From: Sphingomonas hankookensis
GTDB lineage: Bacteria > Pseudomonadota > Alphaproteobacteria > Sphingomonadales > Sphingomonadaceae
Length of the DNA: 64,000 nucleotides
Assembly (NCBI RefSeq): GCF_028551275.1
Contig: NZ_CP117028.1
Coordinates: 26,000-89,999, forward strand
Direction of reading: 5' to 3'
Shown here: piece by piece, positions 8,268 through 17,474 of the stretch
Layout: each line of letters starts with the position of its first letter
Numbering within the stretch: the first letter of the stretch is position 1
Made by a program: the position numbers and the translations under genes
Notes under the pieces: generated by a model
Databases searched by the model: none
What the model was told of the DNA's origin: nothing
What the model saw: the letters and a program-made list of their open reading frames with translations, nothing else

Positions 8268-9299
8268 TCACCGCTGCAACCCGCGCCCCTGAGCCTCCAG
8301 CTCAGCCAACAGGATACGCAGTCCCAGCGTCAGCTCGTCGACACTCGCGCCCGACCCGGCATGCAGGCGCAGCGTCACACCCTGCCGGTTGGCGCTCTGC
8401 ACCGTCATCGCCGGCCGTCCGGACGGCATCCGCCATATATGGGGGGCGGTTTCGCTCGTCCCCCGCTTCGGCGCGTCGAGCAACCGCCGCAACACATCGG
8501 CGGCGGGCAGGGTCGCTGCCCCCTTCGCCCGTGCCGTCGCCTGTTCGCGCGCGATCGCCTTCGCCTCCGCCACGATCGCCGCCGCCTGCGCCTTGTCGTC
8601 GAGCGCCTGCGCCAGTGCATAGCCGCCCTTCAGCTGCACCTCGGCCGGCGATCCGAACGCGGCGACCACCGCATCGGGCAGCGCCGCCACCCGCAGCATC
8701 TTCGACAGCCAGCCCTTCGACAGCTTCAGCCGATCGGCCATGCGCGACGCGTGGTTGCCGTAATGTGTCTTCAGCGCCGCCGCATAGTTGCGCGCGCGCT
8801 CGAGGTCCGACACATCGGCCCGCGCGCGGTTCTCCAGATCGGCGAGCCGGAACGCCGCTTCGTCGTCCAGCGTCGCGACCTGCGCCACGAACTGCATGTC
8901 GGGATAGCTGTGTGCGCGCAGCCACGAAATCGACCAGTGCCGCCGCGTGCCCGCGATCACCTCATAATCATGCGCCGGATCGCCCTCGACCCGCCGCACC
9001 ACCGCCGGCACCTTCTGCCCACCCTCGGCGATGATCGAATCGATCAGCTCGCGGCACCCCGCCTCGGTCAGATGCGCATAGGAGCGCGCATTGCCCGGCC
9101 AGATCCGCACCCGCGCCGGATCGAGCAGCAGCTGCGTCACCTGCCGCACCTCGCCCGACGCGACCCGCGCCAGCGCCGATTCCCGGCCCAACAGCGTCGT
9201 GCCGCGCAGCCGCTCGGACCCACGTTCGGTAGGGGCCGGGGCAGGGGAGGGGCCGTCGTCGAGCAACGCGGCCAGATAATCGGATTGCTTACGCGCCAT
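8268..9299 (-). CDS. parB: Partition protein ParB
   Basis: A 343-residue centromere-binding protein for segregation of the replicon. The ParB/Sulfiredoxin-like domain (about residues 50-150) contains the arginine patch region VIAGTRRHW, and a helix-turn-helix follows (residues 175-215, ASRMADRLKLSKGWLSKMLR). The C-terminal part should dimerise. An Ala-Pro-rich linker near residue 20 is encoded by a GGGGCAGGGG-type stretch. It lies downstream of parA in the same orientation, about 300 bases away, and the four candidate binding palindromes follow it. Its likely partner is the ParA encoded at 9605-10801. Confidence 0.93.
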   Translation of the reverse strand: MARKQSDYLAALLDDGPSPAPAPTERGSERLRGTTLLGRESALARVASGEVRQVTQLLLDPARVRIWPGNARSYAHLTEAGCRELIDSIIAEGGQKVPAVVRRVEGDPAHDYEVIAGTRRHWSISWLRAHSYPDMQFVAQVATLDDEAAFRLADLENRARADVSDLERARNYAAALKTHYGNHASRMADRLKLSKGWLSKMLRVAALPDAVVAAFGSPAEVQLKGGYALAQALDDKAQAAAIVAEAKAIAREQATARAKGAATLPAADVLRRLLDAPKRGTSETAPHIWRMPSGRPAMTVQSANRQGVTLRLHAGSGASVDELTLGLRILLAELEAQGRGLQR

Positions 9300-9391
9300 G
9301 GGTCACCTCCGCGCGGAACATATGCAGAACTTGGCGATGTAGGAAAGGGGGTTCGCGGAGGGGGGCGAGATCGGTTGACCCTGCCACGAAC

Positions 9392-9472
9392 CGTACCCCC
9401 GCGCAGGCGGGGGTCCAGAGCCACGGGCGCTGTCCTGTCGTTACCCTGGACCCCCGCCTGCGCGGGGGTACG
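9392..9472. repeat. Class A palindromic repeat pair between parB and parA
   Basis: Facing arms CGTACCCCCGCGCAGGCGGG and its complement ending in GCGGGGGTACG, each followed inward by GTCCAG/CTGGAC, with a 40-base loop. The rest of the 9300-9604 gap shows no gene. The element separates parA from parB and could form a strong hairpin in their shared transcript. Confidence 0.85.
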
Positions 9473-9604
9473 AAGAAGGCGGCCGCTCCGCGATCAAACC
9501 CCGCCGGGTCCGCCTGCGCGAACCCGTCGATCGGGCTGCTGGCCCGTCGGCCGAGCGGTTCGAGCTGACTGGCGCTGCGCGCGCGTCCGCCGCGCTTTGC
9601 GCTG

Positions 9605-10801
9605 TCAAACCGCATGCACCACCTCTTCCTCGCTCGCCGGCGCCACCCGCCCCCAACCCTGCCGCACCAGCTGCTCGATCTGTCCCATCGCCTCGTCCAG
9701 ATTCGCGCGGCAGCGCTTGTGCGTCTTGGGCGTGCCGATCGGCTTTTCCAGCTCGTACACCGTCATCATCCGCATCGCGGCATGGCTGATCTCGGCCGAT
9801 TCGAGGATCGGGACGGGCAGCAGCGCCGGCCCGAAGCTCTGCTCCATGATCGCCCGCACCATCGCATGGCTGGGGTCGTTGCCGTCGAACTTCGAACAGA
9901 TCAGCCGGACGAAACTGTAATCGACCTCGATCCCCGCGCTGCCCAGCTGTTGCAGCACCTGGTCCATCATCGACAGGAACTGGACCGTCGAACAGAAATC
10001 GGGCGTCGTCGCCGCCAGCGGCACCAGCAGCGCGTTCGCCGCCTGCATCACCGCGAGGCTGATCGTGCCGAGCGCCGGCGGCGGGTCGAGCAGCACGATG
10101 TCATAATGCCGCGCAAGGTCGATCAACCCCTGTTTCAGCTTGCGAAACCGCGCCGCCAGCACCGACGCCCCGTCCGATCCCGCCGCCGCCAGCTCATATT
10201 CGACGTCGAACAGTTCGAGGTTCGACGGGATCAGATCGACATTGGGCCATGGCGTCGCCTTGACCGCATAGGACAGGTCGTTCTGCGTCGGATCGATCGA
10301 CAGATAGGGGTAGAGCGTCTCCTCGCGCGTGATGTTGAAATGCGGGTTGAAGCCGAACAGCGTCGTCGTCGTCGCCTGGCTGTCGCAATCGACCACCAGC
10401 ACCCGGTATCCCTGTACCGCGAAATAATGGGCGAGGTGGGTGGTGACGGTCGACTTGCCGACCCCGCCCTTGAAGTTCTGCACCGCGATCACCGCCGGCA
10501 CGTCGAGCGGCGCACGGGCGGGGGAGGCACCCAGCACCTGCCGCATGTGCAGCAATTCCTCGACGCTGTATCCCAGGCGCCGGCCATTGTCGGCGGCCGG
10601 GGCAGGGGGCAGGCGCCCGTCCTCCTCCGCCATGCGGATGCGGTTGGTCGAACAGCCGAGCAATTGTGCCGCCTCGGCAATGCCGAAGCGGACATTGAGG
10701 CCCTTGCGGCTTTCGGGCAGGAACGCCTTGCGCCGCAGCCGCTCGATCATCCGCTCGCCGGCGTCCGCCAGATCGCCGATCTGTGCCGTAATTGCATTCA
10801 T
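9605..10801 (-). CDS. parA: Partition ATPase ParA
   Basis: A 398-residue P1-type ParA. An N-terminal MerR-like helix-turn-helix region (about residues 40-90, FGIAEAAQLLGCSTNRIRMA) would repress its own promoter. The deviant Walker A NFKGGVGKST is near residue 115, the switch region CDSQAT about 30 residues later, and the Walker B segment IVLLDPPPAL near residue 230. It would move the ParB-parS complex over the nucleoid using ATP. The ATG at 10801 is chosen; an in-frame GTG at 10813 is possible. It is the first gene of the parA-parB set, reading towards the origin. Confidence 0.94.
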   Translation of the reverse strand: MNAITAQIGDLADAGERMIERLRRKAFLPESRKGLNVRFGIAEAAQLLGCSTNRIRMAEEDGRLPPAPAADNGRRLGYSVEELLHMRQVLGASPARAPLDVPAVIAVQNFKGGVGKSTVTTHLAHYFAVQGYRVLVVDCDSQATTTTLFGFNPHFNITREETLYPYLSIDPTQNDLSYAVKATPWPNVDLIPSNLELFDVEYELAAAGSDGASVLAARFRKLKQGLIDLARHYDIVLLDPPPALGTISLAVMQAANALLVPLAATTPDFCSTVQFLSMMDQVLQQLGSAGIEVDYSFVRLICSKFDGNDPSHAMVRAIMEQSFGPALLPVPILESAEISHAAMRMMTVYELEKPIGTPKTHKRCRANLDEAMGQIEQLVRQGWGRVAPASEEEVVHAV

Positions 10802-10912
10802 GCTGCGCAGCACCCGCCCGTTTGAACCCTGATCACATCATTATGTCATGAAAACCTTCAATCCGGCAAGCATAACCGCGGTTTGATTCAGTGCGGCCGT
10901 CGCATTGCCGCC

Positions 10913-10935
10913 AAGGTATTGACGGTATATACCTT
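10913..10935. promoter_or_regulatory. Operator/promoter of the toxin-antitoxin pair
   Basis: AAGGTAT (10913-10919) and ATACCTT (10929-10935) form a 7-bp inverted repeat 25 bases before the antitoxin start, with a TTGACG -35-like word at 10919-10924 and a TATA-rich centre. Ribbon-helix-helix antitoxins typically bind such a dyad to repress their own operon. Confidence 0.6.
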
Positions 10936-10960
10936 GTCAGTACGCCAACGGAGGACGCCC

Positions 10961-11236
10961 ATGTCAAAAGCCGCCGTCTTCACCATGAAGCTCGAACCCG
11001 ATCTGCGCGATGCCTTCATGGCTGCGGCGGAGGCGAGCCATCGCCCGGCGTCGCAGGTCGTCCGCGAACTGATGCGCGACTATATCCAGCGCGAACAGGC
11101 TCGACAGGATCATGCCGATCTGCTGGCGCGCAAGGTCGCCGCCGCCCGCCGGTCCGTCGCGGCGGGGCAGGGCCGTGACCAGGATACCGTCGAAGCCGAC
11201 TTCGCCGCCCGCCGCGCCGCGCTCGCGCCGGAGTGA
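10961..11236 (+). CDS. Ribbon-helix-helix antitoxin (ParD-like)
   Basis: A 91-residue antitoxin. The N-terminus, with AVFTMKLEPDLRDAFMAAAE and a following helix (RPASQVVRELMRDYI), fits a CopG/ParD ribbon-helix-helix DNA-binding fold. The C-terminal charged tail should wrap the toxin. A GGAGG ribosome site lies just upstream of the ATG. The stop overlaps the toxin start (GTGA), the standard arrangement for translational coupling. It sits beside the partition genes and would act as an addiction module against loss of the replicon. Confidence 0.88.
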   Translation: MSKAAVFTMKLEPDLRDAFMAAAEASHRPASQVVRELMRDYIQREQARQDHADLLARKVAAARRSVAAGQGRDQDTVEADFAARRAALAPE

Positions 11237-11520
11237 AGGTCCGCTGGACGCCGGAGGCCGAGGCGGACCGACTGGCAATCTGGGACTATCTGTCCGTGCG
11301 CGATCCCGCCGCCGCCGTCCGCCTCGACCGGTCGTTCGGCGAAGCGGCCGCCGGCCTCGCCGACTTTCCCTTGTCCGGCCACGAAGGCGAGGTGCCGGGG
11401 ACGCGCGAGCTCACCCCACACCGCAGTTACCGCTTGGTCTATGAAGTCGCCGACGACACCGTCTGGATCCTAGTCCTGATCCACGCCGCCCGCCTCTGGC
11501 CGCCGTTCCGCGCCGAATAG
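11233..11520 (+). CDS. RelE/ParE-family toxin
   Basis: A 95-residue toxin of the RelE/ParE superfamily, with the N-terminal pattern VRWTPEAEADRLAIWDYL, a central PLSGHEGEVPGTREL and the C-terminal strand pair YRLVYEVADDTVWILVLIHAARLW. ParE members inhibit gyrase whereas RelE members cleave mRNA; the residues visible do not settle which applies here. It starts with GTG inside the antitoxin stop codon. Partner and likely co-repressor is the upstream ribbon-helix-helix protein. Confidence 0.9.
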   Translation: MKVRWTPEAEADRLAIWDYLSVRDPAAAVRLDRSFGEAAAGLADFPLSGHEGEVPGTRELTPHRSYRLVYEVADDTVWILVLIHAARLWPPFRAE

Positions 11521-11571
11521 CCGCAGCGGGTCTGCCCGTCCGGCCAAGTCATGGTGCGTTCCGGTCGCGAT

Positions 11572-11611
11572 CCTGCAAAGATACGCGCGCCATAGTGCAA
11601 AGATACCAGGA
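11572..11611 (+). promoter_or_regulatory. Shared upstream element GCAAAGATACCAGGA
   Basis: GCAAAGATAC occurs twice here (11575 and 11597). The second copy extends to GCAAAGATACCAGGA, identical over 15 bases to the sequence upstream of the stress operon at 31659-31673 (opposite strand). Both loci encode CsbD-like proteins, so it is a candidate stress promoter element. The 11521-11773 gap holds nothing else recognisable. Confidence 0.45.
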
Positions 11612-11773
11612 TATATTCCGCTGGGTTCGGGGTTGTGCGTGCTCGTCGTTGCGCTTGGCGTCATCATGGCCCGCCCGCCGTTCATCGATGCGGACTTGCC
11701 CGTTCGCTGGCACGGGTTCGGCCTGACGATCCCGACGCGCGACGTTTCCCTCGCAATCGGACGGAGACCAACC

Positions 11774-12058
11774 ATGAACATCGACACGCTGAACGGCGCG
11801 GCCACCGATCTGGGCGGCAAGCTGAAGGAAGGCATCGGCGCGGCGACCGGCAACGACAAGCTGCGCGGGCAGGGCAAGGCCGACCAGCTGGGCGGCACCG
11901 TGCAGAAGACCTATGGCGACGCGAAGGATGCGTTCGAAACCACCGTCCGCCCGCTGATCGATCAGGCGCGCCAGTTCGCGCGCGAACGCCCGTTCCTCGC
12001 CGCGACGCTGGCCGGCGTCGCCGCGATCGCGGTCGTCAACACCCTTCGCGGCGAATAA
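11774..12058 (+). CDS. CsbD-like stress protein with membrane anchor
   Basis: A 95-residue protein. The N-terminal two thirds carry the CsbD-like pattern (KLKEGIGAATGNDKLRGQGK) with repeated Gly-Lys-rich turns, and the last 25 residues form a hydrophobic helix, FLAATLAGVAAIAVV. CsbD proteins accumulate under general stress; the biochemical role is unknown. The ATG follows a GGAG ribosome site. A second CsbD-like gene lies at 30865-31230, and both have the same 15-base upstream element. Confidence 0.8.
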   Translation: MNIDTLNGAATDLGGKLKEGIGAATGNDKLRGQGKADQLGGTVQKTYGDAKDAFETTVRPLIDQARQFARERPFLAATLAGVAAIAVVNTLRGE

Positions 12059-12066
12059 CCGCCACC

Positions 12067-12098
12067 GCCGGCGGGTCGTGGCATCGCGGCCCGCCGGC
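12067..12098 (+). terminator. Hairpin after csbD-like gene
   Basis: GCCGGCGGG and CCCGCCGGC form a perfect 9-bp stem with a 14-base loop just after the stop codon. No T tract follows, so this may be an mRNA-stabilising hairpin or a weak terminator rather than a classical one. Confidence 0.4.
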
Positions 12099-12286
12099 AA
12101 TGCCGTTCCCGACATGACGGGAGCGTGTGCTGCCTGACAGCGATCGTCCTCGTCCCATCGCCAATGCCCGTCGTCTGGCGGCGGAGGCCTTTGGCAGCTT
12201 CTGGCTGGTGGCCGGCGGCTGTGCGGCCGCCGTGTTGGCGGCGGGTGCCGGCGTCCCCGGGTCGATCAGTCCTCGGCAGAACAAGC

Positions 12287-12315
12287 ATCACCCCGGACCA
12301 AGCCCGGGGCGACGC
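12287..12315. repeat. Degenerate class B repeat
   Basis: ATCACCCCGGACCAAGCCCG followed by GGGCGACG is a decayed copy of the class B palindrome, placed at the 3' end of paoC. The rest of 12059-12318 shows no convincing gene. Confidence 0.65.
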
Positions 12316-12318
12316 TAC

Positions 12319-14508
12319 TCAAACCACCGCCGGCAGCTTGTCCAGATACTTGTCCAGCGTGATCGGATACTCCCGCACCCTGATGCCGGTCGCGTTGTAC
12401 ACCGCATTGGCCACCGCCGCGCCGACCCCGCACAGGCCCAGTTCGCCGACGCCCTTGGCCTTCATCGGATTGGCCTTTTCGTCCGCCTCGGCGAGGAACA
12501 CGACCTCCTGATGCGGGATGTCGGCATGGACCGGCACCTCATAACTGGCGAGGTCGTGGTTGACGAACAGGCCGAAGCGCTTGTCGACCGCCAGCTCCTC
12601 CATCAGCGCCGACCCGACGCCCATCGTCATCGCGCCGATCACCTGGCTGCGCGCCGAGACGGGGTTGATGATCCGCCCCGCGGCGCACACCGCCAGCATC
12701 CGCTGGATGCGGGTCACCCCGGTATAGGCATCGACCGCGACCTCGACGAAATGCGCGCCGAAGGTGGCAAAGGCATATTGCTTGTCGAGCGCGCCGAACT
12801 CGATCCTGTCCTCGGCGCTGAGATCGCCGGCATCGCGCAAGGGCACCGCCCGTCCGCCGCCGCGCACCTGCCCGCCCTCGAACACCGCATCGGCGCCGAG
12901 GCCCAGCTTGGCCGCAACCTGTTCGCGCAGTTTGACGCAGGCGGCATAGACGCCCGCGGTGCTGTTCGGCGCGCCCCATTGCCCGCCCGACCCGGCCGAC
13001 ACCGGATAGGCGGAGTTGCCCAACCGCACCTCGACCGCCTCTACGGACACACCCATCATCTCGGCGGCGGTCTGGGCGATGATCGTGTAGCTGCCGGTGC
13101 CGATATCGGTCATGTCGGTTTCGACCACGACCCGCCCGCCGACCAGGCGCACCCGCGCCGCCGACTTCATGTTGACATGGTTGCGGAACGCCGCCGCCAT
13201 GCCGATCCCGCGCAGCCATTTGCCCTCGCGCACCTGCCCCGGCCTGGCATTGCGCTTCGCCCACCCGAAGCGTTCCGCGCCTTCGGTCAGGCAGCGGACC
13301 AGCTGCCGCTGCGAAAACGGCTTGTTCGGGTTGGACGGATCGACCTGCGTGTCGTTCTTGATGCGGAACGCGACCGGGTCCATGCCCAGCTTTTCCGCCA
13401 TCTCGTCCATCGCGACTTCCAGCGCCATCATGCCCGGCGCCTCGCCCGGCGCGCGCATCGCATTGCCTTCGGGCAGGTCGAGCACCGCAAGCCGCATCGC
13501 CGCCAGGCGGTTTGCCCCGGCATAGAGCAATTTCGTCTGGTTGACCGCCGCTTCGGGACCGCCGTCCGGCTGATCGCCCGATCCGCTTTCATGCGCGATC
13601 GCGGTGATCGTCCCGTCTTGCTGGCACCCGATCCGTATGCGCTGCTTCGTGGCGGGACGGTGGGTGGCGTTGTTGGCCATCATCGGCCGCGCCATCGCGA
13701 TCTTGACAGGCCGCTTCGCCGCCTTCGCCCCCAGCGCCGCCAGCACCGCGTCCGCCCGCAGGAACAGCTTCCCGCCGAACCCGCCGCCGACATAGGGCGA
13801 TTGCAGATTGATCTTGTCCTTGGGAATGCCCAGCGTCTTGGCCAGATCGCCGCGCCCCCAATCGACCATCTGGTTCGACGTCCAGATCGTCAGGGCGTCA
13901 CCGTCCCAGCGCGCGGTGGAGGCGAACGGCTCCATCATCGCATGACTATGGTCGGGCGTGGTATATTCGGCGTCGAGCTTGACTGGGGCTGCGGCATAAG
14001 CCCCTTCGAAATCGCCGACCCGCGCCTCGGGCTTGCCGTCGTCACCCGGCGCCGGCTTGGCGCTAGCCAGCCCCTCTTCCAGGTCGAACCAGCCCTTGAT
14101 GCGCGCAACATCGACCCGCACCAGCTGCGCAGCGGCGGTCGCCTGTTCGAAGCTTTCGGCGACGACCACCGCCACCGCCTGATGATAATGGTCGATCGCC
14201 GGCCCGGCGAGCAGCTTGACGGTGTTCATCCGCCCCTTGCCCAGCGGCCCCGCGCTGTCGGCGGTGACGATCGCCAGCACGCCCGGCGCAGCGCGCGCGG
14301 CGCTGAGGTCGATCGAGCGGATCGTCCCCTTGCCCACGCCCGCCCCGACGATCACGCCATAGGCCGCATTCGGCACGTCGCGGGCATGTTCGAACGCATA
14401 GGGCGCGGTGCCGGCGACCTTTTTCGGCCCGTCGATCCGCGCACGCGGACGGCCGACCACCATTTGCCGGTCGATCGGATTGGTGCCGGCGGGGGTTTCG
14501 AACTTCAT
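12319..14508 (-). CDS. paoC: Aldehyde oxidoreductase molybdenum subunit PaoC
   Basis: A 729-residue molybdopterin-cytosine-dinucleotide subunit of the xanthine oxidase family, closest in layout to periplasmic PaoC (YagR). It oxidises aldehydes to acids at the Mo centre. Visible motifs are GGGFGGKLFLRAD, the RAPGEAPGMMALE substrate-loop segment, and KGVGELGLCGVGAAVANAV near the C-terminus with the expected catalytic Glu. The start at MKFETPAG lies 4 bases downstream of paoB; an upstream extension is shadow sequence. It is third in the order paoA-paoB-paoC. No gene for the PaoD/XdhC insertion chaperone is adjacent. Confidence 0.92.
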   Translation of the reverse strand: MKFETPAGTNPIDRQMVVGRPRARIDGPKKVAGTAPYAFEHARDVPNAAYGVIVGAGVGKGTIRSIDLSAARAAPGVLAIVTADSAGPLGKGRMNTVKLLAGPAIDHYHQAVAVVVAESFEQATAAAQLVRVDVARIKGWFDLEEGLASAKPAPGDDGKPEARVGDFEGAYAAAPVKLDAEYTTPDHSHAMMEPFASTARWDGDALTIWTSNQMVDWGRGDLAKTLGIPKDKINLQSPYVGGGFGGKLFLRADAVLAALGAKAAKRPVKIAMARPMMANNATHRPATKQRIRIGCQQDGTITAIAHESGSGDQPDGGPEAAVNQTKLLYAGANRLAAMRLAVLDLPEGNAMRAPGEAPGMMALEVAMDEMAEKLGMDPVAFRIKNDTQVDPSNPNKPFSQRQLVRCLTEGAERFGWAKRNARPGQVREGKWLRGIGMAAAFRNHVNMKSAARVRLVGGRVVVETDMTDIGTGSYTIIAQTAAEMMGVSVEAVEVRLGNSAYPVSAGSGGQWGAPNSTAGVYAACVKLREQVAAKLGLGADAVFEGGQVRGGGRAVPLRDAGDLSAEDRIEFGALDKQYAFATFGAHFVEVAVDAYTGVTRIQRMLAVCAAGRIINPVSARSQVIGAMTMGVGSALMEELAVDKRFGLFVNHDLASYEVPVHADIPHQEVVFLAEADEKANPMKAKGVGELGLCGVGAAVANAVYNATGIRVREYPITLDKYLDKLPAVV

Positions 14509-14512
14509 GGAA

Positions 14513-15463
14513 TTACCCCTTCGCCTGCGCGATGACGGAGGCCAGCGCGCGGGTCGCGAGCGGCAGTTTGAACGCATTGTCCTTGGTCGGCGTCGCGCCC
14601 TGAAACGCCCGGGCCGTCACGGCGGCAGCACCCTGCGGCAGCAACGCCTCGGCCGCCTCGACCCGCCACGGACGCGGCGCCACGCCGCCGAACGCCACAC
14701 GCCCCGTGCCGTCGCGCTGGATCACCGCCGCGACCGACACCAAGGCATAGGCATAGGACGCCCGGTCGCGCACCTTCTCGTAAAAATGTTTGCCGCCGAT
14801 CGGACGGGGCAGGGTGACCGCGGTAATCAGCTCGCCGGGTTTCAGCACCGTGTCGAGATCGGGCCGGTCACCCCATAGCCGGTGAAACTCGGCGATCGGA
14901 ATCCGCCGCGTCTGCCCGCTGCCGTCGACCGTCTCGATAACCGCGTCCAGCACCCGCATCGCCACCGCCATGTCGCCTGGAAAGGTCGCGATACAGTCGT
15001 TCGACACACCGATCACGCCCAATTGCCGCGAATAGCCGCCGATCGCCGCACAGCCAGAGCCGACCTTGCGCTTGTTGCACGCCATGTTGGTGTCGTAGAA
15101 ATAGGGACAGCGCGTGCGTTGCAGCAGATTGCCCGCCGTCGTCGCCTTGTTGCGCAACTGGCCGCTCGCGCCCGCCACGATCGCCCGCGTCAGCACGCCA
15201 TAATCGCGCCGCACCCGGTCATGGGCGGCAAGGTCGGTATTGCTGACCAGCGCCCCGATCCGCAGCCCGCCATCCGACGTCCGCTCGATCCGGTCGAGCT
15301 TCAGATCCTGCACATCGACCAGATGAGTCGGCGTCTCCGCCTCCAGCTTCATCAGGTCGAGCAGGTTGGTCCCGCCGGCGATGAATTTCGCGCCGGGCCG
15401 GGTCGCGACGATCCGCGCCGCCTCGGCCGGGTCCTTCGCGCGCTCATAGGTAAATGCCTTCAT
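14513..15463 (-). CDS. paoB: Aldehyde oxidoreductase FAD subunit PaoB
   Basis: A 316-residue FAD-binding medium subunit. The FAD pyrophosphate loop [14 protein letters not shown] is near residue 30 and [13 protein letters not shown] near residue 110. Cysteines in [18 protein letters not shown] and SGCAAIGG are placed as in PaoB, which binds an extra 4Fe-4S cluster between flavin and molybdenum subunits. Electrons pass from the Mo subunit through the iron-sulfur subunit to FAD. The ATG overlaps the paoA stop (ATGA). Confidence 0.92.
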   Translation of the reverse strand: MKAFTYERAKDPAEAARIVATRPGAKFIAGGTNLLDLMKLEAETPTHLVDVQDLKLDRIERTSDGGLRIGALVSNTDLAAHDRVRRDYGVLTRAIVAGASGQLRNKATTAGNLLQRTRCPYFYDTNMACNKRKVGSGCAAIGGYSRQLGVIGVSNDCIATFPGDMAVAMRVLDAVIETVDGSGQTRRIPIAEFHRLWGDRPDLDTVLKPGELITAVTLPRPIGGKHFYEKVRDRASYAYALVSVAAVIQRDGTGRVAFGGVAPRPWRVEAAEALLPQGAAAVTARAFQGATPTKDNAFKLPLATRALASVIAQAKG

Positions 15464-16086
15464 GCGCCCGCGACCTCCGCCATGGCATCGGCAATGTTGG
15501 AATAGGCGCCGCAGCGACAGATATTGCCGCTCATCCGCTCGCGCAGCTCCATATTGGTCGCGCGCGGTTTGGCGGTCAGGTCGGCCTGCACATGGCTGGG
15601 GATGCCGCGCCGGATCTCGTCGAGCACCGCCACCGCCGAACAGATCTGCCCCGGCGTGCAATATCCGCATTGATAGCCGTCATGCTTGACGAACGCCGCC
15701 TGCATCGGGTGCAGCCGCTCGGGCGTGCCCAGCCCCTCGATGGTGGTGATCGCATCGCCGTCATGCATCACCGCCAGCGTCAGGCAGCTATTGATCCGCT
15801 TGCCCTCGACCATCACCGTGCACGCACCGCACTGGCCATGGTCGCAGCCCTTCTTGGTGCCGGTCAGGTGCAGATGCTCGCGCAGCGCATCCAGCAGCGT
15901 CGTCCGCGTATCCAGCGTCAGCTCGCGCACCGTCCCGTTGACGTTCAGCCGCACCGGCATCGCCGGCGGGGCAGGGGCGGGGGCCGCCTGCGTCGCCGAC
16001 AATGGCGCCGCCACCAGCGCGGCCCCGGCCGCCCCGGCGGTCAGCACGCCACGGCGCGAGAGTTCGAAATCGGACGGTTCGCCCAT
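15460..16086 (-). CDS. paoA: Aldehyde oxidoreductase 2Fe-2S subunit PaoA
   Basis: A 208-residue iron-sulfur subunit with a twin-arginine signal ([20 protein letters not shown]), so the complex is exported folded to the periplasm. Both cluster motifs are visible: the plant-ferredoxin type [22 protein letters not shown] and the alpha-helical type CGYCTPGQ with CRCGAY. It carries electrons within the three-subunit aldehyde oxidoreductase, which detoxifies aromatic and other aldehydes in E. coli. The Tat start is preferred over an upstream frame extension. An Ala-Pro linker after the signal is encoded in a GGGGCAGGGG context. Confidence 0.92.
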   Translation of the reverse strand: MGEPSDFELSRRGVLTAGAAGAALVAAPLSATQAAPAPAPPAMPVRLNVNGTVRELTLDTRTTLLDALREHLHLTGTKKGCDHGQCGACTVMVEGKRINSCLTLAVMHDGDAITTIEGLGTPERLHPMQAAFVKHDGYQCGYCTPGQICSAVAVLDEIRRGIPSHVQADLTAKPRATNMELRERMSGNICRCGAYSNIADAMAEVAGA

Positions 16087-16237
16087 GATGCTGCTTTCTG
16101 TTGCCCCGGATGCTGCGCAGACCAGGGCGCAGCGAAACTTGTAACGCCCGCGAACCGGTTTCGGGTGCAGGGGGCAGGGCGTTGGTACGCTAACCGACAC
16201 CCGCGCCCGTTTCCTCCACCGTCAGCCCACCCCCACC

Positions 16238-16490
16238 GTCACCCCGGGCTCGACCCGGGGTCCCGCTTCTTCTGCCGGCCGGCCGCTCCGTGCCCCAACA
16301 AACCCGTACCCCGCGCGCAGGCGGGGGTCCAGAGCCACAAGCGCCCCCGCCCGTAACCCTGGACCCCCGCCTGCGCGGGGGTACGGTCTCGCGAACGATC
16401 CCGACATGGCCAGCACCTGCGGCCCCCGCCCGCGCGGGGGTACGGCAGGATCGAGGATCACCCCCGTACCCCGGCCTGCACCGGAGTACG
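16238..16490. repeat. Cluster of class B and class A palindromic repeats
   Basis: A single class B element (16238-16274) is followed by a class A facing pair (16305-16385) and two degenerate class A arms (about 16421-16443 and 16466-16490). They fill the gap between the 3' end of the flavin oxidoreductase gene and the upstream side of paoA. Confidence 0.85.
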
Positions 16491-17429
16491 TCAACCGTTG
16501 GTCTGCGACGTCAACCTCGCCGCCAACCCCCGCCCCGAAACCCACGCCCCCTCGACCCGCGGCGCGACCAGCCAGTCGCCGCACGCCCCCAGCCCCTCGG
16601 CCCAATAGCACCCGACGCCCGCGCCGTCCGACCGCGCATAGCGCCAGCGATGCGCCGCCCCGACCACCGGCGCCGGCAACCCCGCCACCCGCTCGCCCAG
16701 CGCCGCAGTCAGCTGCGCCACCACCCAGTCCCGCTCCGCCTCGACATGACGCTCCGACCAGTCGGCATCGGCATGGATCGTCCACGCCTCGCCCCCGCCA
16801 TGGCCGGGCTTGGCCGGGTTGCGCGCCGCCCGGTCGATGACCCCGTGCCCGTCGAGCAAATCCGGCGCATCGATCGCCGCATCGAACCCCAGCATCACCG
16901 TCCAGCACGGCGCCGAACGATGCCCGCGCGCCAGCTCCGCCAGCGCATCGTCCACGCCCTCGGCCAACGGCACGACCTGTTCGGCCGGCAGCGCCAGCAC
17001 CACCGCATCGAACGGCCCGACCGCTTCGCCCTCCAGCTCGACCCGCCAACGCCCGCCGTCACGCCGCACCCCATGGACATGGCTCGACCAGCGCACGTCG
17101 AGCGCATCGGCCATCGCTTTCAGCGGCGCATCCATGACCGGCGTGCCGACCCACGCATCCTCGCCCGCCGCCGGCCAGCGCGCGGCGATCCCCGCCGCTT
17201 CCCATGCCTGCAACTGCGCGACGAAGCCCGCGTCCCGCCCGGTCATGTACAGCGCCCCGAAATCGAACGCAAAATCCTGGCCGTCGGCCGACACCGCCCG
17301 GCTCGCCATCCGCCCGCTCGGCCGCCGCCCCTTGTCGAACAGCGTGACCGTCCGTCCCGCTTCGTGGAGCGCAGTGGCACAGGACAGCCCGGCCATCCCC
17401 GCGCCGATGATCGCAATCTCGCCCACCAT
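16491..17429 (-). CDS. Renalase-like FAD-dependent oxidoreductase
   Basis: A 312-residue flavoprotein. The N-terminal dinucleotide fold reads EIAIIGAGMAGLSCATAL, followed by the RMASR stretch seen in renalase/amine-oxidase-like NAD(P)/FAD proteins, and a C-terminal FAD-contacting segment GLGACGDWLV. The substrate is unknown. The start at 17429 leaves only 45 bases to the divergent LOV-LuxR gene, so they share a promoter region. A light sensor paired with a flavin oxidoreductase suggests light-dependent control, but this is inference. Confidence 0.8.
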   Translation of the reverse strand: MVGEIAIIGAGMAGLSCATALHEAGRTVTLFDKGRRPSGRMASRAVSADGQDFAFDFGALYMTGRDAGFVAQLQAWEAAGIAARWPAAGEDAWVGTPVMDAPLKAMADALDVRWSSHVHGVRRDGGRWRVELEGEAVGPFDAVVLALPAEQVVPLAEGVDDALAELARGHRSAPCWTVMLGFDAAIDAPDLLDGHGVIDRAARNPAKPGHGGGEAWTIHADADWSERHVEAERDWVVAQLTAALGERVAGLPAPVVGAAHRWRYARSDGAGVGCYWAEGLGACGDWLVAPRVEGAWVSGRGLAARLTSQTNG

Positions 17430-17474
17430 GCCATCTCCCGTTTTCGCTGCGACGCAACGCACGGGCCGGACACG

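Noticed and set aside
8361..9920. 519-codon frame opposite parB
   Set aside because: Antisense shadow of parB with runs of Arg, His and Pro; parB itself is well supported by motifs.
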